Shown: positions 17,646 through 27,750, numbered from the stretch's first letter. The stretch: 64,000 nucleotides of DNA from Sutcliffiella halmapala (GCF_002019665.1 NZ_KV917375.1:1286390-1350389); one strand, 5' to 3'. The notes: generated by a model from the letters alone, not told the origin. A program made the numbers and translations.

Positions 17646-17968
17646 CCATTAGGAGTTCATTTTGATTAGAATTTCCACTATTTCCAACCATCGCTGTGTT
17701 ATTTATCTATATCATGGATACAATAGTACGGACTCTTCCTCTAAAATATCCATACATAACCAAAGAGATATTATTAGAAATCTTAGGCAAAAATGTGGTA
17801 AAATGCAGTACATAACTATTTGTTTTGGATTAAATAAGAAATTTTCTTTCTTATTGAATAAGAAATGCTAAGGTGGATATACGTCTGCTCTAGTTTTTTT
17901 ATTCATTGTTTTTAAGTTTTACCAGCCGGTGGATGAGAATAGAGAGAAATGATAAGGGGTGAAACAAT
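17646..17968 (+). other. tig-clpX intergenic region, no gene
   Basis: No convincing coding region; the longest ORF lacks a ribosome binding site and has no recognisable composition. It holds a TAAAAT at 17799-17804 with only a weak -35 (TTAGAA, spacing 19) that may be the clpX promoter, and a tight palindrome TTTCTTATT-G-AATAAGAAA at about 17849-17867, both within the clpX leader. Confidence 0.4.
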
Positions 17969-19234
17969 TTGTTTAAATTTAATGATGAAAAAGGACAATT
18001 AAAATGTTCTTTCTGTGGGAAAACACAGGATCAAGTTCGTAAACTTGTTGCTGGGCCAGGTGTATACATATGTGATGAATGTATTGAACTTTGTACAGAG
18101 ATTGTGGAAGAGGAACTAGGTACAGAGGAAGAAGTAGAGTTTAAGGATGTTCCAAAGCCAAAAGAAATCCGTGATATTTTAGACGAATATGTTATTGGCC
18201 AGGAGTCTGCAAAAAAATCACTATCTGTAGCGGTGTATAACCACTATAAGCGTATTAATTCCAACAGCAAAATCGATGATGTAGAGCTTGCAAAGAGTAA
18301 TATTGCTATGATTGGACCAACTGGTAGTGGTAAAACTTTACTAGCTCAAACTTTAGCAAGAATTTTAAATGTTCCATTTGCTATTGCTGATGCAACTTCT
18401 TTAACAGAAGCTGGTTATGTTGGGGAAGATGTAGAGAACATTCTACTTAAATTAATCCAAGCAGCGGATTATGATGTAGAAAAAGCGGAAAAAGGGATCA
18501 TCTATATTGATGAGATTGACAAAGTAGCACGTAAATCAGAAAATCCGTCTATTACACGTGATGTTTCTGGTGAAGGGGTACAGCAGGCACTACTGAAAAT
18601 TCTTGAGGGTACAGTTGCAAGTGTTCCTCCTCAAGGTGGAAGAAAGCATCCACATCAAGAGTTCATTCAAATTGACACTACAAATATCCTGTTCATTTGT
18701 GGGGGAGCATTTGATGGAATCGAACAAATCATTAAACGACGCTTAGGAAAGAAAGTTATTGGTTTTGGTACAGAAGCAATAACGGAAGACTTAGAACAAA
18801 AAGAACTACTTTCTAAAGTGTTACCAGAAGACTTGCTTAGATTTGGGTTAATCCCAGAGTTTATTGGACGTCTTCCAGTAACAGCTAGTTTAATGCCTTT
18901 AGATGAGGATGCATTAATTGAAATCTTAACCAAACCGAAAAATGCCCTAGTAAAGCAGTATCAAAAGATGTTAAATCTTGATAGTGTAGAGCTAGAATTT
19001 GAAGAAGGTGCTCTAACGGAAATTGCGAAAAAAGCAATTGAACGTAAAACGGGAGCGCGTGGTTTAAGATCTATTATTGAAGGTATTATGCTTGATGTAA
19101 TGTATGAGCTTCCTTCAAGAGATGATATCAAAAAATGTATTATTACAGCAGAAACAGTTGCTGATAATGTTGCACCTAAACTAATTTTAGACGATGGCTC
19201 TGAATTAGAAGAGGATGAAAAGACTTCAGCATAA
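17969..19234 (+). CDS. clpX: ClpX ATPase subunit of the ClpXP protease
   Basis: AAA+ unfoldase feeding proteins into ClpP. The N-terminal zinc-binding domain has CSFCGKTQ (residues 11-18) and CDECIELC (about 36-43). Walker A GPTGSGKT is near residue 117, Walker [10 protein letters not shown] near 182, sensor [15 protein letters not shown] and the pore loop YVGEDV are present; the ClpP-contact IGF occurs in KKVIGFGTE. 421 residues. TTG start after AAGGGGTGA, reading [17 protein letters not shown] as in other Bacillus ClpX. Own terminator follows. Confidence 0.98.
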   Translation: MFKFNDEKGQLKCSFCGKTQDQVRKLVAGPGVYICDECIELCTEIVEEELGTEEEVEFKDVPKPKEIRDILDEYVIGQESAKKSLSVAVYNHYKRINSNSKIDDVELAKSNIAMIGPTGSGKTLLAQTLARILNVPFAIADATSLTEAGYVGEDVENILLKLIQAADYDVEKAEKGIIYIDEIDKVARKSENPSITRDVSGEGVQQALLKILEGTVASVPPQGGRKHPHQEFIQIDTTNILFICGGAFDGIEQIIKRRLGKKVIGFGTEAITEDLEQKELLSKVLPEDLLRFGLIPEFIGRLPVTASLMPLDEDALIEILTKPKNALVKQYQKMLNLDSVELEFEEGALTEIAKKAIERKTGARGLRSIIEGIMLDVMYELPSRDDIKKCIITAETVADNVAPKLILDDGSELEEDEKTSA

Positions 19235-19237
19235 GTG

Positions 19238-19277
19238 AAAAAAGAGTATTCCTATAGTGGGAATGCTCTTTTTTTTA
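19238..19277 (+). terminator. Intrinsic terminator of clpX
   Basis: AAAGAGTATTCC pairs with GGAATGCTCTTT (one G-U pair), followed by a long T run. Confidence 0.9.
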
Positions 19278-19338
19278 TGTATGGAAAATTTTAAAAATAT
19301 ACAAGGATTTTCATAATTTAACCAAATGCTTTTTATTG

Positions 19339-19368
19339 GTTTATTCCCTCTTTTGCACGGAAATACTA
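19339..19368 (+). promoter_or_regulatory. Candidate sigma-F/sigma-G promoter of lonB
   Basis: GTTTA (19339-19343), 15 bases, GGAAATACTA (19359-19368). The -10 matches the forespore consensus GGNNANANTR at every position and the -35 matches GYATA in 4 of 5. lonB is a forespore gene in B. subtilis. Confidence 0.6.
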
Positions 19369-19403
19369 GCAAATAATCACATCAAGAATGCAGGAGGGTA
19401 ATT

Positions 19404-21089
19404 ATGTCTTGGACAGGTATAGCACTGTTTATTCAGCTTTTCTTTGGAATAGTAATTGGACTCTATTTTTGGAACCTGCTACGCAATCAGCGGACACAAA
19501 AAGTATCTATTGATAAAGAATCAAAAAAGGAAATGGAACAACTTCGTAAAATGAGAAATATATCTCTATCAGAGCCTTTGGCAGAGAAAGTTCGGCCAAC
19601 TAGCTTTAAAGAAATCGTTGGACAAGAGGATGGGATTAAAGCATTAAAGGCTGCCATCTGTGGGCCTAATCCACAACATGTAATCATTTATGGACCGCCT
19701 GGTGTAGGGAAAACTGCTGCAGCTCGTCTCGTTTTAGAGGAAGCGAAGAAGAATCAAAAATCGCCATTTAAATCTTCAGCTGTTTTTATTGAGCTTGATG
19801 CGACAACCGCTCGTTTTGATGAAAGGGGGATTGCAGATCCGTTAATAGGATCCGTACATGACCCGATATACCAAGGTGCAGGAGCGATGGGACAAGCTGG
19901 AATTCCTCAACCAAAGCAAGGAGCAGTAACCCATGCCCATGGTGGAATGCTGTTTATTGATGAAATAGGTGAACTACACTCTATTCAGATGAACAAACTA
20001 CTTAAAGTATTAGAAGATAGAAAAGTATTTCTTGATAGTGCCTATTATAGCGAGGAAAATCACCAAATACCGACGCATATTCATGATATTTTCCAAAATG
20101 GTTTACCAGCCGATTTTCGACTAGTAGGGGCTACTACACGAACTCCTAATGAAATTCCACCTGCAATTCGTTCTAGATGTATGGAAGTTTTTTTCCGCGA
20201 ATTAGATAAAGATGAATTGGAAAGTGTGGCGAGGAATGCAGTTTCTAAAATTCATATGACTGCGGAAGAAGAAGGGATTAGCATGTTAGCATCGTATACT
20301 CGTAATGGCCGTGAGGTAGTAAATATGATGCAAATTGCCGCTGGACTTGCTATTACAGAAGATAGATATGAAGTAAAGTTAGAGGACATTGAATGGGTAA
20401 TTCATTCCAGTCAGCTTGTACCAAAATATGAAAATAAAATTAAAGAAGAAGCGCAACTTGGTCTCGTAAATGGATTAGCTGTTTTTGGACCGAATTCCGG
20501 TGCTTTATTAGAAATTGAAGTGACAGCTATCCCAACGGAAACAAAGAAGGGGACAGTAAATATTACTGGTATTGTAGAAGAGGAAAGTATAGGTGGACAA
20601 GGTGGAAAATCTGTCCGTCGTAAAAGTATGGCTAAGGGCTCTGTAGAAAATGTTATCACTGTATTGCGGTCTCTAGGTGTTCCGGCGGCTGACTACGATA
20701 TACATGTAAACTTCCCGGGGGGCATCCCGATTGATGGACCTTCAGCTGGTATTGCGATGGCAACAGGAATTTATTCAGCCATCTTCAAATTACCAGTCAG
20801 CAATCTTGTCGCGATGACAGGAGAGATAAGCATTCATGGAACTGTGAAACCAATTGGTGGTGTCATTCCGAAAATAAAAGCTGCCAAACAAGCTGGTGCA
20901 CAAAGAGTTATCATACCTGCTGAAAACATGCAGTCCATTATTAGAGAAATCGAAGGAATTGAAATTATCCCAGTCAGAGAGTTCCAAGAAGTGCTCGACC
21001 TTGCTCTCATAAGAGAAAAAGCAACCGAAAGTACCTTCGATAATATCATCCAAGCGCCAATCTCCATTTCTCAAACAGAATCGATGTAG
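19404..21089 (+). CDS. lonB: Sporulation-associated Lon-type protease LonB
   Basis: ATP-dependent Ser/Lys protease, forespore-expressed in B. subtilis. 561 residues: an N-terminal membrane segment (about 5-24), AAA+ module with Walker A GPPGVGKT at 97-104 and Walker B MLFIDEIGE, and a C-terminal Lon peptidase domain with catalytic Ser447 (DGPSAG) and Lys490 (GGVIPK), 43 residues apart as in other Lon enzymes. It lacks the LonA N-terminal substrate domain, which separates it from lonA 1.2 kb downstream. ATG preceded by AGGAGGG. A sigma-F/G-like promoter precedes it. Confidence 0.95.
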   Translation: MSWTGIALFIQLFFGIVIGLYFWNLLRNQRTQKVSIDKESKKEMEQLRKMRNISLSEPLAEKVRPTSFKEIVGQEDGIKALKAAICGPNPQHVIIYGPPGVGKTAAARLVLEEAKKNQKSPFKSSAVFIELDATTARFDERGIADPLIGSVHDPIYQGAGAMGQAGIPQPKQGAVTHAHGGMLFIDEIGELHSIQMNKLLKVLEDRKVFLDSAYYSEENHQIPTHIHDIFQNGLPADFRLVGATTRTPNEIPPAIRSRCMEVFFRELDKDELESVARNAVSKIHMTAEEEGISMLASYTRNGREVVNMMQIAAGLAITEDRYEVKLEDIEWVIHSSQLVPKYENKIKEEAQLGLVNGLAVFGPNSGALLEIEVTAIPTETKKGTVNITGIVEEESIGGQGGKSVRRKSMAKGSVENVITVLRSLGVPAADYDIHVNFPGGIPIDGPSAGIAMATGIYSAIFKLPVSNLVAMTGEISIHGTVKPIGGVIPKIKAAKQAGAQRVIIPAENMQSIIREIEGIEIIPVREFQEVLDLALIREKATESTFDNIIQAPISISQTESM

Positions 21090-21133
21090 AGAGTAGAGGG
21101 CGACAGGTTATTATGTAAAATAATTTTAAAAAA

Positions 21134-21203
21134 TGGTCAGGCCCCAAATGGATTATTCTGCAAGTTGTAGTTTGCAGTAACTATTTGGTGCCTGATTTTT
21201 TTG
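21134..21203 (+). terminator. Terminator of lonB
   Basis: TCAGGCCCCAAAT pairs with ATTTGGTGCCTGA (one mismatch) around a nested CTGCAA / TTGCAG hairpin, then seven T residues. The tandem array begins directly after it. Confidence 0.75.
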
Positions 21204-21204
21204 T

Positions 21205-21945
21205 TAATCGTGCCCTCAAAACGCCCAAAAAGAAAATAGAGGGAACGATCAGAGCGCAATCGTGCCCTCAAAATCCAAAAAAAGAAAATAGAGGGAACGA
21301 TCAGAGCGCAATCGTGCCCTCCAAACAAGCAAAAAGAAAATAGAGGTCACGATCAGGGTGTAATCGTGCCCTCAAAACCCCAAATAAGAAAATAGAGGGA
21401 ACGATCAGAGCGCAATCGTACCCTCAAAACCCCAAAAAAGAAAATAGAGGTCACGATCAAAGTGTAATCGTTCCCTCAAGACACCCAAAAAGAAAATAGA
21501 GGGAACGATTAGAGCGCAATCGTACCCTCAAAACCCCAAAAAAGAAAATAGAGGTCACGATCAAAGTGTAATCGTTCCCTCAAGACACCCAAAAAGAAAG
21601 TAGAGGGAACGATCAGAGCGCAATCGTGCCCTCAAAACCCCAAAAAAGAAAATAGAGGGAACGATCAAAGCGTAATCGTGCCCTCAAATCGCCCAAAAAG
21701 AAAATAGAGGGAACGATCAAAGCGTAATCGTGCCCTCAAAACCCCAAAAAAAGAAAATAGAGGGAACGATCAGAGCGTAATCGTACCCTCAAATCGCCCA
21801 AAAAGAAAATAGAGGGAACGATCAGAGCGTAATCGTACCCTCAAAACCCCCAAAAAGAAAATAGAGGGAACGATCAGAGCGCAATCATGCCCTCAAAACG
21901 CTCAAGAAGAAAATAGAGGTCCACGATCGAGGTGTATTCATGCGT
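21205..21945. repeat. 52-bp tandem repeat array (13 complete hairpin units)
   Basis: The motif AATCGT...CCCTC recurs at 21206, 21258, 21310, 21362, 21414, 21466, 21518, 21570, 21622, 21674, 21726, 21779, 21831 and 21883: a period of 52 bases (one 53). Each unit has an AAAAAGAAAATA tract and an inverted repeat GAGGGAACGAT / ATCGTGCCCTC with a conserved central mismatch. Loops are of two kinds, CAGAGCGCA and CAAAGTGTA; units with the second have a GAGGTCACGAT arm. The first unit is a half and the last (to 21945) is degenerate. On the - strand each hairpin is followed by TATTTTCTTTTT. The period is not a multiple of 3, so no coding frame runs through. The rest of the gap (21946-22278) shows nothing but the lonA leader. 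Confidence 0.97.
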
Positions 21946-22278
21946 AGAGCGATAAGAAATTTCAATTGACTAATTCTCTCTTTAAAATGTAATTAATTCC
22001 CGTTCGTGCTTTTGTTCTACAGGGGGCTTTTAAAAAAACCCGCATCCCTCAAAAATAAAATTGATGAACTAGGACCCTTCCCATTGCACTTCCCCAACGA
22101 ACAAGGTAAAATTTTTACTACTGGTTTTGTTTATTTGATAATAACTTCATGAAACAAGTAAAAGATAATAAAACAATCTCTTTTCATTAGATTTGTCACC
22201 TGTTAATTAGACAGGGCTATTTAATTAGGATAGAATTGAACAAAGATACAACAAAGGATAGCGTACGGGGGTGTTACC

Positions 22279-24603
22279 ATGGCAGCAAACAAGGAATTTC
22301 ATGTTCCATTATTGCCTTTAAGAGGACTTATGGTTTTTCCAACAATGGTGCTCCATTTAGATGTTGGTAGAGATAAATCGATTCAAGCTTTGGAAACAGC
22401 AATGCTAAACGATCATATTGTAGTCCTATCTACACAAAAGGAAGTAAGTACAGATAATCCATCTGAAGAGGATTTGTACGAATGGGGAACATTAACGAAA
22501 GTGAAGCAAATGCTTAAGCTTCCAAATGGAACGGTTCGTGTTTTAGTAGAAGGATTAAATCGTGCGAAAATTGAAGAGTTTGTCGAAAAAGAAACCCATT
22601 GGGAAGCAAAGTTGCTGACTTATCCTGATTCGGAAGATACGGATTCGGAAGATGAAGCACTGATGAGAACCTTATTGGAATATTTCCATACATATACGAA
22701 GCTTTCAAAGAAGACGACTATTGAAACTTATCATGCAGTTGCTGATATTGCTGAGCCAGGAAGAATGGCTGATATTGTTACCTCGCATTTGCCACTTAAA
22801 ATGAAGGAAAAACAAGCAGTACTTGAAACGAGAGATATCAAGGATCGCCTTCACAAAGTTATCAAGTATGTGAATAATGAAAAAGAAGTCCTTCAGTTAG
22901 AGAAGAAGATTGGCCTTCGTGTAAAACGTTCTATGGAACGCACTCAAAAAGAGTATTACCTTCGTGAACAAATGAAGGCTATTCAAAAAGAGTTGGGAGA
23001 TAAAGAAGGCAAAACAGGCGAAATTCAAGAGCTTAAAGAAAAGCTCGTTAAAATAGGGATGCCTGAAAATGTAAAGAAGACAGCACTAAAAGAGATAGAG
23101 CGTTATGAAAAAGTACCTTCTAGTTCAGCAGAAAGTTCCGTTATCCGTAACTATATTGACTGGTTATTATCCTTACCATGGGATACAGCTACAGAGGATC
23201 AGTTAAATATAATTCGAGCGGAAGAAATTCTAAATGCTGATCATTTTGGTTTAGAAAAAGTAAAAGAACGTGTATTAGAATATTTGGCTGTACAACAACT
23301 AACGAAATCGTTAAAAGGACCTATACTATGCTTGGCAGGACCTCCGGGAGTCGGAAAAACGTCATTAGCACGATCCATTGCAAAATCATTAGATCGTAAG
23401 TTTGTCCGAGTATCTTTAGGTGGTGTCCGGGATGAGTCTGAAATTCGCGGCCATCGAAGAACCTATGTTGGCGCGATGCCAGGGCGAATCATTCAAGGGA
23501 TGAAAAAAGCAGGTACCATCAATCCTGTATTCCTTTTAGATGAAATTGACAAGATGTCTAGTGACTTCCGTGGAGATCCATCTTCTGCATTATTAGAAGT
23601 ATTAGATCCTGAGCAAAACCATAACTTCAGCGATCATTATATTGAAGAGCCATATGATTTATCTAATGTAATGTTTGTCGCAACAGCAAATAATTTAGCA
23701 ACGATTCCTGGTCCACTGCGAGATCGAATGGAAATTATTACGATTGCCGGTTACACAGAGATTGAAAAACTTAATATAGGTAAGGATCATTTGTTGCCAA
23801 GACAGGCAAAAGAACATGGGCTACAAAAAAATCTTCTTCAAATACGCGATGAAGCGATTCTTTCTATTATCCGTTATCATACTCGAGAAGCAGGCGTACG
23901 AAGTTTAGAAAGACAGCTTGCATCTATTTGCAGGAAAGCAGCGAAGATAATTGTGTCTGGACAGAAAAAACGTGTTATCATCACCAATAAGAATTTACCT
24001 GAGTTTTTAGGAAAGCCAAAGTTCCGTTATGGACAGGCTGAACTAGAGGATCAAGTTGGTGTTGCAACTGGATTGGCATATACTACGGTCGGGGGAGATA
24101 CCTTATCGATTGAAGTATCTTTATCACCTGGAAAAGGGAAATTACTTTTAACCGGTAAACTTGGAGATGTCATGAAAGAGTCGGCCCATGCGGCATTTAG
24201 CTTTATTCGATCAAGAGCGAAAGAATTAAATATAGACCCTGATTTTAACGAAAAGAATGATATCCATATCCACGTACCAGAGGGTGCTGTACCGAAAGAT
24301 GGTCCTTCAGCAGGAATTACGATGGCAACTGCGTTAGTTTCCGCATTAACGGGGAAACCTGTACGTAAGGATGTAGGAATGACTGGTGAAATCACTTTAA
24401 GAGGACGTGTATTACCTATTGGTGGCCTAAAAGAAAAATCACTTAGTGCGCATCGAGCAGGGTTAAAGAAAATAATTTTACCAAAAGATAATGAAAAAGA
24501 TTTGGATGATATTCCAGAAAGTGTGCGGGAAGATTTGACGTTTGTCTTAGTATCACATTTAGATGAAGTGTTAGAACACGCATTAGCAGGAGAGAAACTA
24601 TGA
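22279..24603 (+). CDS. lonA: ATP-dependent protease LonA
   Basis: Cytosolic hexameric protease degrading damaged and regulatory proteins. The 774-residue protein has the N-terminal LON substrate-binding domain ([23 protein letters not shown], from about residue 7), a coiled-coil linker, AAA+ domain with Walker A GPPGVGKT (about 354-361) and Walker [11 protein letters not shown], and the peptidase domain with Ser677 (DGPSAG) and Lys720 (GGLKEK). These positions and the length equal those of B. subtilis LonA. ATG after GGGGGTG. The stop overlaps the ysxC start by four bases. Confidence 0.98.
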   Translation: MAANKEFHVPLLPLRGLMVFPTMVLHLDVGRDKSIQALETAMLNDHIVVLSTQKEVSTDNPSEEDLYEWGTLTKVKQMLKLPNGTVRVLVEGLNRAKIEEFVEKETHWEAKLLTYPDSEDTDSEDEALMRTLLEYFHTYTKLSKKTTIETYHAVADIAEPGRMADIVTSHLPLKMKEKQAVLETRDIKDRLHKVIKYVNNEKEVLQLEKKIGLRVKRSMERTQKEYYLREQMKAIQKELGDKEGKTGEIQELKEKLVKIGMPENVKKTALKEIERYEKVPSSSAESSVIRNYIDWLLSLPWDTATEDQLNIIRAEEILNADHFGLEKVKERVLEYLAVQQLTKSLKGPILCLAGPPGVGKTSLARSIAKSLDRKFVRVSLGGVRDESEIRGHRRTYVGAMPGRIIQGMKKAGTINPVFLLDEIDKMSSDFRGDPSSALLEVLDPEQNHNFSDHYIEEPYDLSNVMFVATANNLATIPGPLRDRMEIITIAGYTEIEKLNIGKDHLLPRQAKEHGLQKNLLQIRDEAILSIIRYHTREAGVRSLERQLASICRKAAKIIVSGQKKRVIITNKNLPEFLGKPKFRYGQAELEDQVGVATGLAYTTVGGDTLSIEVSLSPGKGKLLLTGKLGDVMKESAHAAFSFIRSRAKELNIDPDFNEKNDIHIHVPEGAVPKDGPSAGITMATALVSALTGKPVRKDVGMTGEITLRGRVLPIGGLKEKSLSAHRAGLKKIILPKDNEKDLDDIPESVREDLTFVLVSHLDEVLEHALAGEKL

Positions 24604-25184
24604 AAGTTACACAAGCAGAAATAGTAATTAGTGCAGTAAAGCCAGAACAATATCCAACAGATTTAATGCCTGAGTTCGCATTAGCAGGACGATCAAACGT
24701 AGGGAAATCATCCTTTATTAATAAGATGATTAACCGTAAAAACCTTGCGAGAACGTCCTCTAAACCGGGGAAAACACAAACATTAAACTTTTATTTAATT
24801 AACGAAATGCTTCATTTTGTAGATGTGCCTGGTTATGGGTTCGCAAAAGTTCCTAAATCCGAACGCGATGCATGGGGCAGAATGATGCAAACCTACTTAA
24901 CAAGTAGAGAGCAGCTTCGTGCGGTGTTATTAATCGTCGATCTTCGTCATGCGCCTTCTAAGGATGATGTGACGATGTATGAATACCTAAAGCATTATGA
25001 ATTGCCAGTTATCGTCATTGCAACAAAGGCCGATAAGATTCCTAAAGGAAAATGGCAGAAGCATTTAAAAGTAGTCCGAGAAACACTAGACATGCAAAAA
25101 GAAGATGAGGTTGTACTATTCTCTTCTGAAACAGCTCAAGGAAAAGATGAAGTATGGGGTATTCTGCAAAAAAGAATGCGTTAA
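24600..25184 (+). CDS. ysxC: Ribosome-biogenesis GTP-binding protein YsxC/EngB
   Basis: Essential GTPase that acts in late assembly of the 50S ribosomal subunit. G motifs are in order: G1 [10 protein letters not shown] (about residues 31-40), G2 region KPGKTQT, G3 [10 protein letters not shown] (about 75-84) and G4 TKADK (about 142-146). 194 residues. It overlaps lonA by ATGA and is co-transcribed with it, as in B. subtilis. A strong terminator follows. Confidence 0.97.
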   Translation: MKVTQAEIVISAVKPEQYPTDLMPEFALAGRSNVGKSSFINKMINRKNLARTSSKPGKTQTLNFYLINEMLHFVDVPGYGFAKVPKSERDAWGRMMQTYLTSREQLRAVLLIVDLRHAPSKDDVTMYEYLKHYELPVIVIATKADKIPKGKWQKHLKVVRETLDMQKEDEVVLFSSETAQGKDEVWGILQKRMR

Positions 25185-25189
25185 AGAAG

Positions 25190-25223
25190 AAAGCGACAGG
25201 ATTTTTATCCTGTCGCTTTTTTA
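25190..25223 (+). terminator. Intrinsic terminator of lonA-ysxC
   Basis: A perfect AAAGCGACAGGAT / ATCCTGTCGCTTT stem with a T4 loop, followed by six T residues. Confidence 0.95.
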
Positions 25224-25460
25224 AAATATGTTTTTTCAGAAAAATATAAAAAGTTGGTTTATTATGAAAGCGATTAGGGAATAAGCAGTATACGGGAGTA
25301 TCTGAGAGCATCTATAAGATAAATACATAGTAACTTTCTCTCAGGTTTAAAAATACAGAATTATCAAACAAAACCAATTTATATCATATTTGTGGCAATT
25401 TTCCGCAAATGCTACCATAAAGAAAGATATAAAATTGGCTGAGAAGGGGGATTTAGGAAA

Positions 25461-26240
25461 ATGAAAAAGAGAGTACTATTAACGACATTATTTTTACTAT
25501 CTACTATTCTAGCTGCATGTGGTGGAAAAGTAACCACTGGCGAAGGATATGAACTAGTGGATGAAGGGAAGTTCACTTTTGCAACTTCTGGTGAATTTAA
25601 ACCATTTAGTATGACAGATGGTTCAGGGACAATGACTGGGTTTGATATCGACGTGGCAGAAGCGATTGCCGAAGAATTAGGTCTAGAGCCTGAGCAAAAA
25701 AAATATACGTTTGCTAGTATCGTAGAAGGTGTGAAAAGTGGTAGGTTTGATGCAGCAGTTGCCAGTCATACTATTACGGAAGAGCGTGCTGTGGAAGTAG
25801 ATTTCTCTACTCCATACTACTATTCTGGTCCTCAAATTTTTGTACGCCCTGATAGTGATATAGAAACTTTAGCAGATTTAGAAGGAATGGAAGTTGCGGT
25901 ATCTAGAGGATCTACATATGCAAGTATTATGGATGGCGTTTCTGATAATGTCATCAATTATGATAGTGATGTAGTAGCTTTGGAAGCATTAAACAATGGT
26001 AGACACGATGCAGTTGTGACGGACTTCGTTACAGGAAGAGAAGCGATTGGAGCAGGAATGACTTTAGAAGGTCGTGAATTGCTTGAGCGAAGTGAGCAGG
26101 CGGTCGGCATTGCCAAAGGAAACGAGGCATTACTGGAGGCTGTAAATAAAGCTCTCGAAACATTACGTGAAAATGGCAAGCTAGCAGAAATTAGTGAACA
26201 TTACTTCGGAGAAGATATCACCACAGATCCTAATGAGTAA
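25461..26240 (+). CDS. Amino-acid ABC transporter substrate-binding lipoprotein
   Basis: Extracellular receptor lipoprotein of a polar amino-acid importer (solute-binding family 3). Signal peptide with lipobox LAAC (Cys20), then the family core: FTFATSGEFKPFSM..GTMTGFDIDVAEAIAEELG (about 38-76), FASIVEGVKSGRFDAAVASHTITEERAVEVDFSTPYYYSG (about 86-125) and GMEVAVSRGSTYASI. 259 residues. The ligand cannot be read from sequence; arginine, glutamine, histidine and cystine receptors share these motifs. First gene of a three-gene transporter inserted between ysxC and hemA relative to B. subtilis. ATG after GAAGGGGGAT. Confidence 0.9.
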   Translation: MKKRVLLTTLFLLSTILAACGGKVTTGEGYELVDEGKFTFATSGEFKPFSMTDGSGTMTGFDIDVAEAIAEELGLEPEQKKYTFASIVEGVKSGRFDAAVASHTITEERAVEVDFSTPYYYSGPQIFVRPDSDIETLADLEGMEVAVSRGSTYASIMDGVSDNVINYDSDVVALEALNNGRHDAVVTDFVTGREAIGAGMTLEGRELLERSEQAVGIAKGNEALLEAVNKALETLRENGKLAEISEHYFGEDITTDPNE

Positions 26241-26269
26241 GCTATCTATTACTTACTTCGATTGACATT

Positions 26270-26303
26270 AATGTGTGGTGTTCATTCACCACACATTTTT
26301 TAA
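26270..26303 (+). terminator. Intercistronic terminator between receptor and permease genes
   Basis: AATGTGTGGTG pairs with CACCACACATT and is followed by six T residues. Partial termination, or 3'-end protection, would yield more receptor than permease mRNA, a common layout in ABC operons. Confidence 0.8.
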
Positions 26304-26334
26304 GCTTAAAAATGCAACGAGGAGAGTGAAGCGC

Positions 26335-26997
26335 ATGCCTAGCTTTGCACATTTTATCGAGGTATTCTTTAGTACCTATGATATGTTTTTAAGAGGGATG
26401 GTTAAAACCCTTCAGGTGACAGCAGTTTCAATATCAATTGCACTATTTATCGGTTTATTTTTTGCCTTTCTTAAAATATCTAAAATTAAGATTCTAGAAT
26501 GGTTCGCTAATATTTATATTTATCTTGTTCGTGGGACACCTCTAATCGTGCAAATTTTTGTTTTCTATTTTGGGTTTGTGCAATTTAATATTTCCGCTTT
26601 TTGGTCGATAGCACTAGCACTTGCTTTTCATAATGGAGCATACATAGCAGAAATATTTAGAGGGTCTATTCAATCTATAGATAAGGGTCAAATGGAAGCT
26701 GGTCGCTCTTTAGGAATGACGAGAGCATTAACAATGAGAAGAATTATCTTACCACAAGCAACTAGGCGAGCATTACCACCACTTGGTAATCAATTTATTA
26801 TTTGTTTAAAGGATTCGTCTTTAGCAGCTTTCATTGGATTTTACGAACTATTTAATGTCGCTCAAACGCAAGGAGCTAACACATATGATGTAATGACATA
26901 TCTCCTTGTAGGAGCGGTTTACTACTTAATTCTAGTTGGATTGATTGCAGGAATTATCAATCTATTAGAAAGAAAGTTTTCAGCAAGTGACAGATAG
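26335..26997 (+). CDS. Amino-acid ABC transporter permease (HisM/GlnP family)
   Basis: Integral membrane subunit of the importer. 220 residues with about five hydrophobic helices and the ATPase-coupling EAA-type loop GQMEAGRSLGMTRALTMRRIILPQATRRALPPLGNQFI (about 120-157), characteristic of polar amino-acid permeases. The start is placed at ATG 26335, preceded by GAGGAGAG; an in-frame ATG at 26275 lies inside the terminator stem and is unlikely. One permease gene suggests a homodimer. The ATPase gene follows after 12 bases. Confidence 0.92.
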   Translation: MPSFAHFIEVFFSTYDMFLRGMVKTLQVTAVSISIALFIGLFFAFLKISKIKILEWFANIYIYLVRGTPLIVQIFVFYFGFVQFNISAFWSIALALAFHNGAYIAEIFRGSIQSIDKGQMEAGRSLGMTRALTMRRIILPQATRRALPPLGNQFIICLKDSSLAAFIGFYELFNVAQTQGANTYDVMTYLLVGAVYYLILVGLIAGIINLLERKFSASDR

Positions 26998-27009
26998 GAG
27001 GTCAATGAT

Positions 27010-27741
27010 ATGGAAACAAAAATAGAAGTGAACGGTCTAAATAAATCGTATGGAACTTTACATGTGTTAAAGGATATTTCTATGACTGTTCAAAATAAAG
27101 AGGTTGTTTGTTTAATCGGAGCAAGTGGATCAGGTAAAAGTACACTCTTACGCTGTATGAATTTTTTAGAATTGAAGGATAGCGGAACAGTTATTATAGA
27201 TGGCAGAGAAGTTGATGTGAAAAATGATAATCTTAATAAAGTTCGCCAAAAAGTAGGAATGGTGTTTCAACACTTTCATTTATTTCCTCATAAAACGGTG
27301 TTGGAGAATGTTATGGAAGCTCCTGTACATGTAGTAGGAATGAAACACAGTGAAGCAAAAAAGATTGCCTCTGACTTGCTTGCAAAAGTAGGTCTATCGG
27401 ATAAAGAAAACGTCTACCCCGGGAAGCTATCTGGAGGACAGAAGCAGCGTGTTGCGATTGCACGTGCCCTTGCAATGCGTCCAGAGGTCATGCTATTTGA
27501 TGAACCAACCTCTGCGTTGGATCCAGAGCTTGTAGGCGAAGTTTTAAAAACGATGAAAGAACTCGCAGAAGAGGGTATGACAATGGTGGTTGTGACGCAT
27601 GAGATGGGGTTTGCGCAAGAAGTCGCGGATCGTGTTGTATATATGCATGATGGGAAGATCGTGGAAGAAGGGGCACCAGAGCAGCTATTTAACGCTCCGC
27701 AAAATCAGCGTACGAAAGAATTCTTAGAAGCTGTATTGTAA
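27010..27741 (+). CDS. Amino-acid ABC transporter ATP-binding protein (GlnQ family)
   Basis: Cytosolic ATPase subunit powering the importer. Walker [10 protein letters not shown] (about residues 37-45), Q-loop [11 protein letters not shown] (about 84-94), ABC signature LSGGQKQR (about 138-145), Walker [14 protein letters not shown] (about 159-171) and the switch His in VVVTHEMG are all present. 243 residues, the normal size for this family. ATG after GGAGGTCAAT. Last gene of the transporter operon; a bidirectional terminator follows. Confidence 0.95.
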   Translation: METKIEVNGLNKSYGTLHVLKDISMTVQNKEVVCLIGASGSGKSTLLRCMNFLELKDSGTVIIDGREVDVKNDNLNKVRQKVGMVFQHFHLFPHKTVLENVMEAPVHVVGMKHSEAKKIASDLLAKVGLSDKENVYPGKLSGGQKQRVAIARALAMRPEVMLFDEPTSALDPELVGEVLKTMKELAEEGMTMVVVTHEMGFAQEVADRVVYMHDGKIVEEGAPEQLFNAPQNQRTKEFLEAVL

Positions 27742-27750
27742 CTCAACATA

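Noticed and set aside
17662-17871. 69-residue ORF between tig and clpX
   Set aside because: No ribosome binding site, and composition typical of AT-rich intergenic DNA.
21137-21328. 63-residue ORF on the - strand in the tandem array
   Set aside because: It reads through two units only; the 52-base period shifts frame in every unit.
21205-21945. Possible CRISPR array
   Set aside because: Units are contiguous and similar over their whole length, with no unique spacers and no cas genes nearby.
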